Shown here: positions 31,332 through 39,140 of the stretch, piece by piece
Numbering within the stretch: the first letter of the stretch is position 1
Layout: each line of letters starts with the position of its first letter
Virus record (IMG/VR): IMGVR_UViG_3300010151_000027
Span: 1-42,950 of that record
DNA: 42,950 nucleotides
From: a virus
Direction: 5' to 3' (one strand)
Program-made: the position numbers and the translations under genes
The notes under the pieces: generated by a model
The model's input: only the letters and a program-made list of their open reading frames with translations
Databases searched by the model: none
Told to the model about the DNA's origin: nothing

Positions 31332-33011
31332 ATGGGTAAAATACAATTAAAATACGGCTCACAGTCAGCTGTACCTAGTGGGCTATTAGATGGTGAATTT
31401 GCTATAAACTTAGACACACATCAGTTATGGTACGGCTCCGGCTCAGCAGTTCTGAGCGATATACGATTCGATAAAATAACAGCAGAACAGTATGTAATCT
31501 CTTCTTCTGTAACACACATGACAACTTCATTTAGTTCAGGTTCAACTGAATTTGGAGACACAGTTGATGACACCCACACATTTACGGGTAATATAACAGC
31601 CTCAGGTGATATAAGTGCAAGTGGTGAAATAAAAGCTAATACATTAGATATAGCTAGTACTTCAAATTTTGCAGATGACATTACATTAGGAGATGCTAAA
31701 AAATTAAAAGGTGCTAGAATAGTTATAAGCGCGTCTAATAATAATAATATATATGGTACTTCTATTTTCCACCAAAATGTTGACCTTAATGGTGATGTAG
31801 ATATAGATGGTACTACTACTTTAAATGGTGATTTAGTTTTTTCTGCAAATCAAGATATTTATGCTGCAGATGATTTTCTATTACGATCCAGTAACCAATC
31901 AACTACATTTTTTAAATTAGTTGGCGATGATGGCTTTCAAATAAATGCTAATGGAATACAAGTAGCTAATTTTACATCAGCAGGAGTTAAAATAAATGAA
32001 TTAGGAGCATCATCATGTGATTTCAGAATAGAAGGAGATACTGATACTCATTTATTCTTTACCGATGCAGGAGCTGATAAAGTAGCAATAGGAACTGATA
32101 CGGTTGGTAATTCTTTATTAACTATAGATGGAGATGCTACTTTAACCAATGTAACAGCCTCAGGTAATATAAGTGCAAGTGGAACTATATACACTGATAA
32201 TCTATCCTCACCAGGAAATGATCTTACAGTAGCATCGACCACAGTTACCATCACAGCAGGAACAGCTGGAGATGCAAATTTAATACTTCAGGCAGACACT
32301 GATAATAATGATGAAGCAGACAATCCATTTATGTTGTTTGAGCAAGATGGGGGAGCTATTAGATCTATAATAGGTCATACAGGAGCAAATACTCAATGGC
32401 CTGATGCAACTCCTTTAGCTGGTGGATTAAGTAATAATTTAGTAATAGGAACGACAGGTTCAGCTGGATATGGTAGAGGAATGCAATTTGCAGTGCTAAA
32501 CACAGTTGCAATGACAATTTCTGCTTCTGGTGCTGTAGGTATAGGAACCACATCTCCTACTGAACTTTTAACAGTTGTTGGGAACATAAAAGCAAGAGGT
32601 CGAAGATTTGACCCACCTAGTCACGTTGCGGGTACAAGTGAAGGTGATGTAGTTTATTTTGGTAGCACTACATCAATGGTAGCAGGATCAATATATCATT
32701 ATAATTCATCAGGTGCATGGGAATTAGCAGATGCCGATGATAATACAAAATCAGATGGATTATTAGGAGTAGCAATAGGAGCAGCTTCTGATCTTGATGG
32801 AGTATTGTTAAGAGGTATGGTCTCTTTAGGCCATGATGCAGGAGCAATAGGAGACCCATTATATTTAACAACTAACGCAGGATCAGGTAGTGCTACTGCA
32901 CCTTCAGGCAATGGTAATATAGTAAGAGTTATTGGGTATAAAATATACCACTCAACACAAGGTCAAATATGGTTTAATCCGGATAATACGTTTGTAGAGG
33001 TTAACGCATAA
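31332..33011 (+). CDS. Long tail-fibre protein with shaft repeats, 559 aa
   Basis: The first 45 residues (IQLKYGSQSAVPSGLLDGEF) match the common phage-fibre attachment motif 'LKRGT...P..L..GE-a-n'. The shaft contains repeated TASG(D/N)ISASG units (about residues 88-98 and 274-284) and collagen-like/beta-helix segments. A block near residue 400 (ASGAVGIGTTSPTELLTVVG) is typical of host-recognition fibres. The C-terminal 120 residues (SEGDVVYFGSTTSMVAGSIY; GDPLYLTTNAGSGSATAPSG; NIVRVIGYKI) form a capping head domain known in cyanophage and marine-phage fibres. Probably the receptor-binding fibre. Confidence 0.83.
   Translation: MGKIQLKYGSQSAVPSGLLDGEFAINLDTHQLWYGSGSAVLSDIRFDKITAEQYVISSSVTHMTTSFSSGSTEFGDTVDDTHTFTGNITASGDISASGEIKANTLDIASTSNFADDITLGDAKKLKGARIVISASNNNNIYGTSIFHQNVDLNGDVDIDGTTTLNGDLVFSANQDIYAADDFLLRSSNQSTTFFKLVGDDGFQINANGIQVANFTSAGVKINELGASSCDFRIEGDTDTHLFFTDAGADKVAIGTDTVGNSLLTIDGDATLTNVTASGNISASGTIYTDNLSSPGNDLTVASTTVTITAGTAGDANLILQADTDNNDEADNPFMLFEQDGGAIRSIIGHTGANTQWPDATPLAGGLSNNLVIGTTGSAGYGRGMQFAVLNTVAMTISASGAVGIGTTSPTELLTVVGNIKARGRRFDPPSHVAGTSEGDVVYFGSTTSMVAGSIYHYNSSGAWELADADDNTKSDGLLGVAIGAASDLDGVLLRGMVSLGHDAGAIGDPLYLTTNAGSGSATAPSGNGNIVRVIGYKIYHSTQGQIWFNPDNTFVEVNA
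31594..31624 (+). repeat. Fibre repeat copy 2 (31 bp)
   Basis: Identical to the copy at 32152-32182 in 30 of 31 bases. It encodes ITASGDISASG in the shaft of the long fibre. Near-identity at the DNA level, rather than only protein level, suggests recent duplication or conversion. Confidence 0.85.
32152..32182 (+). repeat. Fibre repeat copy 3 (31 bp)
   Basis: Direct repeat of 31594-31624 with one base difference, encoding VTASGNISASG. Copies 2 and 3 are 558 bases apart in the same frame, so recombination between them would delete exactly 186 codons and keep the gene open. Confidence 0.85.
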
Positions 33012-33012
33012 T

Positions 33013-33570
33013 ATGGCAACAGTAGTACTTAGACCAACATCGACAACATCTCAAACAGGATGGTCAGCTGATCCATACCCTAACGCTGCTGATGATGATA
33101 CAGGAACAAGTGTATCACAAAATAGTACAACTTGTGATTGGATAGCAGTATTAGAAGATTTAAATGGTTCTTTAAGTGGTGCTACAATAAATAGTTTTAC
33201 AATATCAGCAAATGGAAAAGCTGGTAGAGCTGGAGCTGCTGTTGCAGCGATGTCATTAATTCACAGTTCTGATGGGGAATTTGCTATTGAACATGAAAAT
33301 TGGACTACCACCCAAAATACACAAACAACAGCTGCTGTCAACAAACAACAAGATGGGTCAAGTGCTTTGACTTATGCATATATAAACAACTGTAGCGTTA
33401 GAATAGATCCAAATACTCAAGGTATAACATTATATGAATTATATGTAACAGTAGATTATACAGCAACCGCTCCAGGTTACAGTCATAATATAATGGGGTT
33501 AGCAGCAGCAAGTATAGGAAAAGTTAATTCACTGGCAACAGCTAATATAGGTAAAATAAGTGGAACATAA
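33013..33570 (+). CDS. Fibre-tip or appendage protein, 185 aa
   Basis: The protein is beta-rich (VVLRPTSTTSQTGWSADPYP; SLSGATINSFTISANGKAG) with a C-terminal tail SHNIMGLAAASIGKVNSLAT-ANIGKISGT that consists of two A(S/N)IGK(V/I) repeats, a pattern seen in marine-phage fibre and adhesin proteins. It starts one base after the long-fibre stop and is the last gene of the fibre block. A plausible accessory tip or chaperone-like cap for the long fibre. Confidence 0.75.
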   Translation: MATVVLRPTSTTSQTGWSADPYPNAADDDTGTSVSQNSTTCDWIAVLEDLNGSLSGATINSFTISANGKAGRAGAAVAAMSLIHSSDGEFAIEHENWTTTQNTQTTAAVNKQQDGSSALTYAYINNCSVRIDPNTQGITLYELYVTVDYTATAPGYSHNIMGLAAASIGKVNSLATANIGKISGT

Positions 33571-33592
33571 CTTGGTATATAGTATTTGTAGG

Positions 33593-33602
33593 TATATTTA
33601 TT
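33593..33602 (+). promoter_or_regulatory. TATATTTATT motif upstream of the nucleotidyltransferase fusion
   Basis: The motif lies three bases before ATG 33606, in a 35-base gap. No Shine-Dalgarno is present. A transcript starting a few bases downstream of the motif would be leaderless or nearly so. Confidence 0.35.
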
Positions 33603-33605
33603 ATT

Positions 33606-36044
33606 ATGGATAATAACTTAACATTAGGTACGTGGTTAGCAAATAATATAATTGAAGAAGCTAACTCTAATATAACAACCATTGTTGCTATCTACCCAGG
33701 TAGATTTCAACCTATGGGTAAACATCATGCACAAGCATATAAGTGGCTAAAATCTAAATTCAAAGATGCATATGTAGCAACATCAGATAAGGTTCAATTA
33801 CCTAAATCACCATTTTCGTTTAATGATAAGAAGAAAATAATAAGCTCGTACGGTATTAAAAATGTTGTAAAAGTTAAAAATCCTTATAAAGCAGAAGAGA
33901 TACTTAAGAAGTATGATCCTGAAACAACTGCTGCTGTATTTATGATCGGTGAAAAAGATCAGCAGCGATTAGGTGGTAAGTTTTTTAGACCATGGAAAGG
34001 TAAAGCTGAAGTTGGATATAAAGAAGGAGCTTATACAATTATTGCACCTCATGTATCATTAAAGGTGCCTGGATACGGAGAAATGTCTGGTACAGCTATT
34101 AGAACAGCTTTAGGAGCACCAACTATAACTGATGGTGATAGAGCTCGATTATTTAAACATATATTCGGCCATATGAAAAATTATAAGTTAATTACCAATA
34201 AGCTTAACGTAAATGAAAGCATCGGTAGATTTATAGATACAGGTGCAGTAACTAAAATTATTTCAGAGATGAATACAACAGGTGGTGCACCTCCAGTAGA
34301 TGATGGCCCACAAGGTTGGTATGGTCGACAATCAGCATATAAAGGAGCAACAAAACAAATTGCTGATAAAATGGGTTGGCAGATAATAAATTATTTATCA
34401 GGTGAAGAAGAAGTAATGCTAGAGCCGTCAAGATATAGAGGAGATACGAGGTCACCATCATTCTTCCCTGCAGGAGTTCCTGGAGTAACAACGCCCAGTA
34501 ATCCAAAAGATTACACGCAAACAAAAGCGTATAGTGCTTGGAGAAAATTTATTACAAAAATAGCTAGAGTAGCAGGTATGGAATTCTTAAACTTTTTAGA
34601 TGCAGATACTTCTAAGAAGGGAAAAACACCTACAGGTGAAAAAGTAAAAGAACCTAATAAAGTAGATAAGAACCCAAATACGGTAAAGGAAGATATTACT
34701 ATTCCTATTAAAGTTGGTGATACAATATTAGGTGGTAAGTTTAAAAACAAGCGAATTGTTGTAAAAACGATTAGTAAGAATGAGAAGGGTGATATATTAA
34801 TAAATGGTAGACCATTATTAAAGTATAGATTAGTAAATGAAGGATTGTTATTAGAAGGTGGAGCATATGGACATATGTCCCATCCATTTGATGATAAAAA
34901 TTTAACGTTTGGAGATTTCAAAAATATTATAAAACAATCTTTACAAGGTAATATAGATCTTGAATCAGCTGCTACAGAGAAAACGGATGGTCAAAATTTA
35001 TTTATTACATGGGATGGTGAATTAAAAGCAGCTAGAAATTCCGGTGATTTAAAGCGCGGTGGAATGGATTCAAAAGCTGTTGCTAAAAAGTTTTTAAATA
35101 GAGGTAATATTGAGAAAGCATTTAACTACGCTATGAATGATCTATCAAAAGCTATAGGTAAATTATCAGATAAGCAAAAATTGAAGATATTCAATAATGG
35201 TAATAACTGGGTGAATATGGAGATCATGTACCCTGCATCTGCTAATGTAATATCATATGATGCACCATATCTACAATTTCATAACGTACTAATGTATAAA
35301 GATGGTAAAGCTGTTGGTTCTGTATCAGATGGTGCTAGAATGTTAGCGGGAATGATTAAGCAAATAAACTCTAATATGCAAAAGAGTTTTAGTATTATCG
35401 GACCAAAGGTATTAAAAGTTAACCCACATCAAGACTTTAGCGACCGTCAAGATTACTTTTTAAAAAAATTACAAAAATTACAATCTAAGTTTAGTATGAG
35501 TGATTCAAATACATTAAATGAATATCATCAAGCTTGGTGGGAAGCTTTCATTGATAAGAAATTTAAAAAAGCTAATCCTACAATTAAGAGAGGGTTAGTT
35601 ACACGATGGGCATTTAATGACAAATCATATAGATTAGATAAGAAGAATATAGAAGATGAAACTCTATTAGCAGCTGCAAAAGAGTTTGATAAGCAGAAGC
35701 ATGTCGATCAAGTAAAGAAAAATATGTTCCCATTCGAAACATTATTCTTTGAATTAGGTGCAGAAGTATTGAAAAATGTTGAAGGATTTTTAGCAGTTAA
35801 TCCTGCTAAAGCTGTACAGAATGTACGTAAGCAAGTTGCAAAAGCTATTACAGATGTTAGAGGTGGTGGTGATATAAAGAAGATGAATAGATTAGTAGCA
35901 CAATTGAAAAAAATTAAAGCTATTGGTGGATTCAAAACAATTATACCATCAGAAGGATTAGTATTTATATATAAAGGTAATACATATAAATTAACAGGAT
36001 CATTTGGACCAGTAAATCAAATTGCTGGGATGATGACGTTTTAA
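33606..36044 (+). CDS. Fusion of NMNAT-like nucleotidyltransferase and ligase-like domain, 812 aa
   Basis: Residues 23-200 resemble the cytidylyltransferase/NMN adenylyltransferase fold: VAIYPGRFQPMGKHHAQAY (28-44; K39-H40-H41 in the HxGH-like place) and MSGTAIRTAL (about 160-169) in place of the ISTSxxR motif. The middle (220-425) has an aromatic-rich module (DDGPQGWYGRQSAYKGATK) and a small beta module (DTILGGKFKNKRIVVKTI). Residues 430-812 look like a covalent nucleotidyltransferase (ligase fold): E458-K459-T-D-G462 matches motif I KxDG, followed by RNSGDL and NWVNMEIMYP (about 532-541, motif IV-like Glu). It could adenylylate or ligate nucleic acid or make NAD-related nucleotides. The substrate is unknown. 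Confidence 0.7.
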   Translation: MDNNLTLGTWLANNIIEEANSNITTIVAIYPGRFQPMGKHHAQAYKWLKSKFKDAYVATSDKVQLPKSPFSFNDKKKIISSYGIKNVVKVKNPYKAEEILKKYDPETTAAVFMIGEKDQQRLGGKFFRPWKGKAEVGYKEGAYTIIAPHVSLKVPGYGEMSGTAIRTALGAPTITDGDRARLFKHIFGHMKNYKLITNKLNVNESIGRFIDTGAVTKIISEMNTTGGAPPVDDGPQGWYGRQSAYKGATKQIADKMGWQIINYLSGEEEVMLEPSRYRGDTRSPSFFPAGVPGVTTPSNPKDYTQTKAYSAWRKFITKIARVAGMEFLNFLDADTSKKGKTPTGEKVKEPNKVDKNPNTVKEDITIPIKVGDTILGGKFKNKRIVVKTISKNEKGDILINGRPLLKYRLVNEGLLLEGGAYGHMSHPFDDKNLTFGDFKNIIKQSLQGNIDLESAATEKTDGQNLFITWDGELKAARNSGDLKRGGMDSKAVAKKFLNRGNIEKAFNYAMNDLSKAIGKLSDKQKLKIFNNGNNWVNMEIMYPASANVISYDAPYLQFHNVLMYKDGKAVGSVSDGARMLAGMIKQINSNMQKSFSIIGPKVLKVNPHQDFSDRQDYFLKKLQKLQSKFSMSDSNTLNEYHQAWWEAFIDKKFKKANPTIKRGLVTRWAFNDKSYRLDKKNIEDETLLAAAKEFDKQKHVDQVKKNMFPFETLFFELGAEVLKNVEGFLAVNPAKAVQNVRKQVAKAITDVRGGGDIKKMNRLVAQLKKIKAIGGFKTIIPSEGLVFIYKGNTYKLTGSFGPVNQIAGMMTF

Positions 36045-36052
36045 GGAAGGTT

Positions 36053-36622
36053 ATGAAAAAAGGAATATCAGAAGCTAGAGTGCAGAGAATGAGGAATCTA
36101 ATCACTAAAAAATATGGTGATAAGACTCAAGTTAGATCTGGGTACACGAAAGGTAATTATAAACGACAGGAAGGTGATGTTTGGGAAGAGAAAGGTAAGC
36201 AGTGGACTATTAAGAATGGTATAAAGCGTACTATTAATACATTAAACTCTGCTCGAGAACATTATTCTGTACCATTATCTTGCCCTAAATGTTCAGGTAA
36301 AATGAGACATGAAGCTCACAAGCATACATATAGACGTTGGGGTATGTGCTTTATTTGTACATCCAAATGGGAACAGGAGATGAAAATTAGCGGTACATAT
36401 GATGATTTTATTAAAAGTATAGGAGATAAAAATTTTGATGTATGGCTAGCGGATGTAACGAAAGAATATTATGAGTGGTTAAGCTCACGTGATGCACAGA
36501 AATTTGTGACAGAAGCAGGTGATATAGAAGATTGGTCTGGAGGTAAATCAACAGATGAATTACGTAAAGAATTTGATGAGCAGGTAACTAAAATACAGGA
36601 AGCTAGAAATGAAAAAAAGTAA
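36053..36622 (+). CDS. Zinc-ribbon protein, 189 aa
   Basis: The start follows GGAAGGTT. The N-terminus KKGISEARVQRMRNLITKKY and the middle EGDVWEEKGKQWTIKNGIKR are patterns I know from small conserved proteins of T4-like marine phages. A zinc ribbon is formed by C77-x2-C80 (SCPKCSGKM) and C99-x2-C102 (MCFICTSKW), with His/Lys-rich sequence between. The C-terminal 70 residues are acidic and helical. Probably a DNA- or RNA-binding protein working with the upstream fusion; function unknown. It overlaps the next gene by 14 bases. Confidence 0.8.
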   Translation: MKKGISEARVQRMRNLITKKYGDKTQVRSGYTKGNYKRQEGDVWEEKGKQWTIKNGIKRTINTLNSAREHYSVPLSCPKCSGKMRHEAHKHTYRRWGMCFICTSKWEQEMKISGTYDDFIKSIGDKNFDVWLADVTKEYYEWLSSRDAQKFVTEAGDIEDWSGGKSTDELRKEFDEQVTKIQEARNEKK

Positions 36623-37112
36623 GTTAATGGAAATAATTCATCAAGAGATAGATCAATTAGTAGAAGCATCTATGTCTAAAAAATTTAAAAAAGCGACAGA
36701 AGCTCTTTATGATGTTCAATTAAAACAGCAGCAATTACGTAAACAATTTGTAGCTGAAAAAGATCCTAAAAAACGTGAAAAGATGAAAGCGGAGTTAATC
36801 AAGCTTCATAAAGTTGTTCAAAAAGTGCAATCTGCTTTCAATGCTGCTCTAATGCAAGAACCAGCTGGAGAGTTAGAAGAGTTAGATGTTCGTAAAACAC
36901 ATGGAGATAAACGAATTGATAATCCTGATACAGGTAATGTAGTGAAGCTACGAACTGCACTTAAAGCTCCTAAAGGGAGTAAAGTTTATAAGATCGCGAA
37001 AACAATGTATAGTAAGTTAGCTGAGACGCTAAGTCTTGATGAGTTACTAGAAAAGATTGTTTTTTATCGTGATAAGAATAATAAGTTGAGAAGATTCGAC
37101 GATAGGAAGTAG
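36609..37112 (+). CDS. Helical hypothetical protein, 167 aa
   Basis: ATG lies inside the previous gene (14-base overlap). Residues 1-90 are mainly charged helices (KKATEALYDVQLKQQQLRKQ; KREKMKAELIKLHKVVQKVQ) likely to form a coiled coil. A short Gly/Pro linker leads to a basic C-terminal part ending KIVFYRDKNNKLRRFDDRK. It ends one base before the holin gene. I cannot assign a function; its place next to terminase could fit a packaging accessory, but nothing in the sequence shows a small-terminase fold. Confidence 0.68.
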   Translation: MKKSKLMEIIHQEIDQLVEASMSKKFKKATEALYDVQLKQQQLRKQFVAEKDPKKREKMKAELIKLHKVVQKVQSAFNAALMQEPAGELEELDVRKTHGDKRIDNPDTGNVVKLRTALKAPKGSKVYKIAKTMYSKLAETLSLDELLEKIVFYRDKNNKLRRFDDRK

Positions 37113-37113
37113 T

Positions 37114-37509
37114 ATGGGTATATTGAATAAAATATTTGCAGGTGGAGCAGCTGAATTAGTAGAAGGTGTAGGTGGAGTATTAGATAACCTAACAACTACT
37201 AAAGCTGAAAAATTGGAAGCAAAACGTAAGATGCAAGAATTAATTGCTAACCATGAAGCTAAAATGGAGCAAAATATCACTGATCGATGGTCAGCAGATA
37301 TGAATTCAGATTCTTGGTTATCAAAAAATGTTAGACCATTAGTTTTAATCTTTTTAGTTGTATCAACTGTATTGATGATATTCATTGATGCAGGTGCAAT
37401 ATCATTTACAGTAGAGGAAAAATGGACTGATTTACTACAATTAGTTCTTATAACAGTTATTGGTGCCTACTTCGGTGGACGTACTATGGAAAAAAGAGGT
37501 AAGAAGTAA
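37114..37509 (+). CDS. Holin, 3-TM/GTA-release family
   Basis: The 131-residue protein matches the Holin_3TMs pattern (holins linked to gene-transfer-agent release): an N-terminal amphipathic helix (GILNKIFAGGAAELVEGVGG), a central coiled coil, the conserved WSADMNSDSWLSKNVRPLVL (residues 59-78), transmembrane segments about 76-92 and 104-120 (LLQLVLITVIGAYFGG), and a basic end (RTMEKRGKK). Holins open the inner membrane at the end of infection. No endolysin or spanin is recognisable in this window. Its start lies one base after the previous stop and it is followed by the terminase operon. Confidence 0.85.
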   Translation: MGILNKIFAGGAAELVEGVGGVLDNLTTTKAEKLEAKRKMQELIANHEAKMEQNITDRWSADMNSDSWLSKNVRPLVLIFLVVSTVLMIFIDAGAISFTVEEKWTDLLQLVLITVIGAYFGGRTMEKRGKK

Positions 37510-37528
37510 CTAAAACATCTTCCTAATA

Positions 37529-37538
37529 TATATTTATA
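37529..37538 (+). promoter_or_regulatory. TATATTTATA motif upstream of terminase
   Basis: The exact 10-mer lies six bases before the ATG of the terminase gene, which has no Shine-Dalgarno. With T4-like spacing the transcript would begin at or next to the start codon, giving a leaderless mRNA. Confidence 0.45.
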
Positions 37539-37544
37539 TATAGT

Positions 37545-39131
37545 ATGGCCAAACAAAGTATAAAAGAAGTAGTAGCTGCAGAGTATATAAAATGTGCTAA
37601 AGATCCGATATATTTCATGCGAAAATATTGTATGATTCAGCACCCTGTTCGCGGTAAGATTAAATTCGACTTATATCCATTCCAAGAAGATTCACTACTA
37701 CAGTTCAAAGATCATGATTATAATATCATACTAAAATCTCGTCAATTAGGTATATCAACTCTAACAGCGGGATATTCCTTATGGTCTATGATCTTTAACG
37801 AAGATTTTAACTGTTTAGTAATTGCAATTAAACAGGATACAGCAAAAAACTTAGTAACTAAAGTTAGAGTTATGCATGATTATCTACCTAGTTGGCTTAG
37901 ACCAGGAGTAGTAGAGGATAATAAATTATCTCTGAGAATGAGAAATGGATCTCAAGTAAAAGCTGTATCTAGTTCACCTGATGCTGGTCGTTCTGAAGCA
38001 CTATCATTGCTAGTAATTGATGAAGCAGCATTTATTGATAAAGTAGATGATATATGGACTTCAGCACAACAAACATTAGCAACTGGTGGTAAAGCAATTG
38101 TATTATCAACGCCTAATGGAACAGGTAACTTCTTTCATAGAACATGGATGAAAGCAGAAGCAAATGAAAATAAATTCAACACTATAAAATTACACTGGAC
38201 TGTACATCCTGAGAGAGAACAAGATTGGAGAGATGAGCAAGATGTTATTCTAGGTCCTGATCAAGCAGCACAAGAATGTGATTGTGATTTTATATCATCC
38301 GGTAACAGTGTAATTCCAGGACAATTATTAGAGTGGTTTAGATTAAATCAATGTAAAGATCCTGTTGAGAAACGAGGTCATGATGATGCGATGTGGATAT
38401 GGGAGTACCCTGATTATACACGCAACTACATTGTTGTAGCTGATGTCGCTCGTGGAGATGGAGCTGACTATTCAGCATTCCATATAATAGATATTGAAAC
38501 TGTTACACAAGTTGCTGAATATAAAGGTCAAGTTGGTGTTAAAGAATTTGGTAATATGTTAGTAAATGTTGCTAATGAATATAATGAAGCATTATTAGTT
38601 ATAGAAAATGCAAATATAGGTTGGGCAGCTCTCCAACCAGCAATAGATAGAGGTTATAGAAATTTATACTACACCTATAAACATGAAGGTGTAGTTGATC
38701 CAGAAGTACAATTACGTAAAGGTTATGATATGAAAGATAAGTCACAAATGGTACCTGGATTTACAACATCGAGTAGAACGAGACCACTTTTAGTTTCCAA
38801 ACTTGATATTTATTTTAGAGAAAAAGCCTGCATTGTGCGCTCAAAAAGGTTAATTGATGAACTATTCGTATTTATATGGAAAGGATCAAGACCAGAAGCG
38901 CAACAAGGGTATAATGATGATCTTGTAATGGCATATGCAATTGCTATGTATGTACGAGATACAGCATTAAAATTGCGTAATGAAGGATTAGAGTTAAACA
39001 AGCGAGCAATTGGATTAATGGGCTCGGCAACTGGACATGACGGAGTATATGGTCAGACAGATGCAAAAACTCATGATTCGTGGAATATGCAATTAGGTGA
39101 TGATCAAGAAGATTTAACGTGGCTTATATAA
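37545..39131 (+). CDS. gp17: Terminase large subunit, T4 gp17-like
   Basis: The 528-residue protein has both terminase domains. ATPase: adenine-binding YPFQ (44-47), Walker A S65-RQLGIST72 (KSRQLGIST, the variant P-loop of T4-like terminases), Walker B LLVIDEAAF (D159-E160) and coupling motif STPNGTGNFF (about 187-196). Nuclease (RNase H-like) from about residue 295: VVADVARGDGADYSAF (D300 and following acidic residues) and a late Asp in YNDDLVMAYAIA. It powers DNA translocation into the prohead and cuts the concatemer. Length is shorter than T4 gp17 (610 aa). It lies directly upstream of the portal, with neither sheath nor tube gene between. Confidence 0.95.
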   Translation: MAKQSIKEVVAAEYIKCAKDPIYFMRKYCMIQHPVRGKIKFDLYPFQEDSLLQFKDHDYNIILKSRQLGISTLTAGYSLWSMIFNEDFNCLVIAIKQDTAKNLVTKVRVMHDYLPSWLRPGVVEDNKLSLRMRNGSQVKAVSSSPDAGRSEALSLLVIDEAAFIDKVDDIWTSAQQTLATGGKAIVLSTPNGTGNFFHRTWMKAEANENKFNTIKLHWTVHPEREQDWRDEQDVILGPDQAAQECDCDFISSGNSVIPGQLLEWFRLNQCKDPVEKRGHDDAMWIWEYPDYTRNYIVVADVARGDGADYSAFHIIDIETVTQVAEYKGQVGVKEFGNMLVNVANEYNEALLVIENANIGWAALQPAIDRGYRNLYYTYKHEGVVDPEVQLRKGYDMKDKSQMVPGFTTSSRTRPLLVSKLDIYFREKACIVRSKRLIDELFVFIWKGSRPEAQQGYNDDLVMAYAIAMYVRDTALKLRNEGLELNKRAIGLMGSATGHDGVYGQTDAKTHDSWNMQLGDDQEDLTWLI

Positions 39132-39140
39132 AGGAATAAA

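Noticed and set aside
31261-32182. Direct repeats as a CRISPR array
   Set aside because: Only three copies with irregular spacing inside two coding genes, in frame and encoding fibre-shaft sequence.
32365-32911. Leu-rich antisense frames in the long-fibre gene
   Set aside because: Low-complexity complement of Ser/Thr/Gly codons; no start signals and no folding pattern.
34511-34921. Antisense 136-residue open frame inside the nucleotidyltransferase fusion
   Set aside because: The sense frame has clear motifs. The antisense protein is a hydrophobic/Phe-Pro-rich shadow without start signals.
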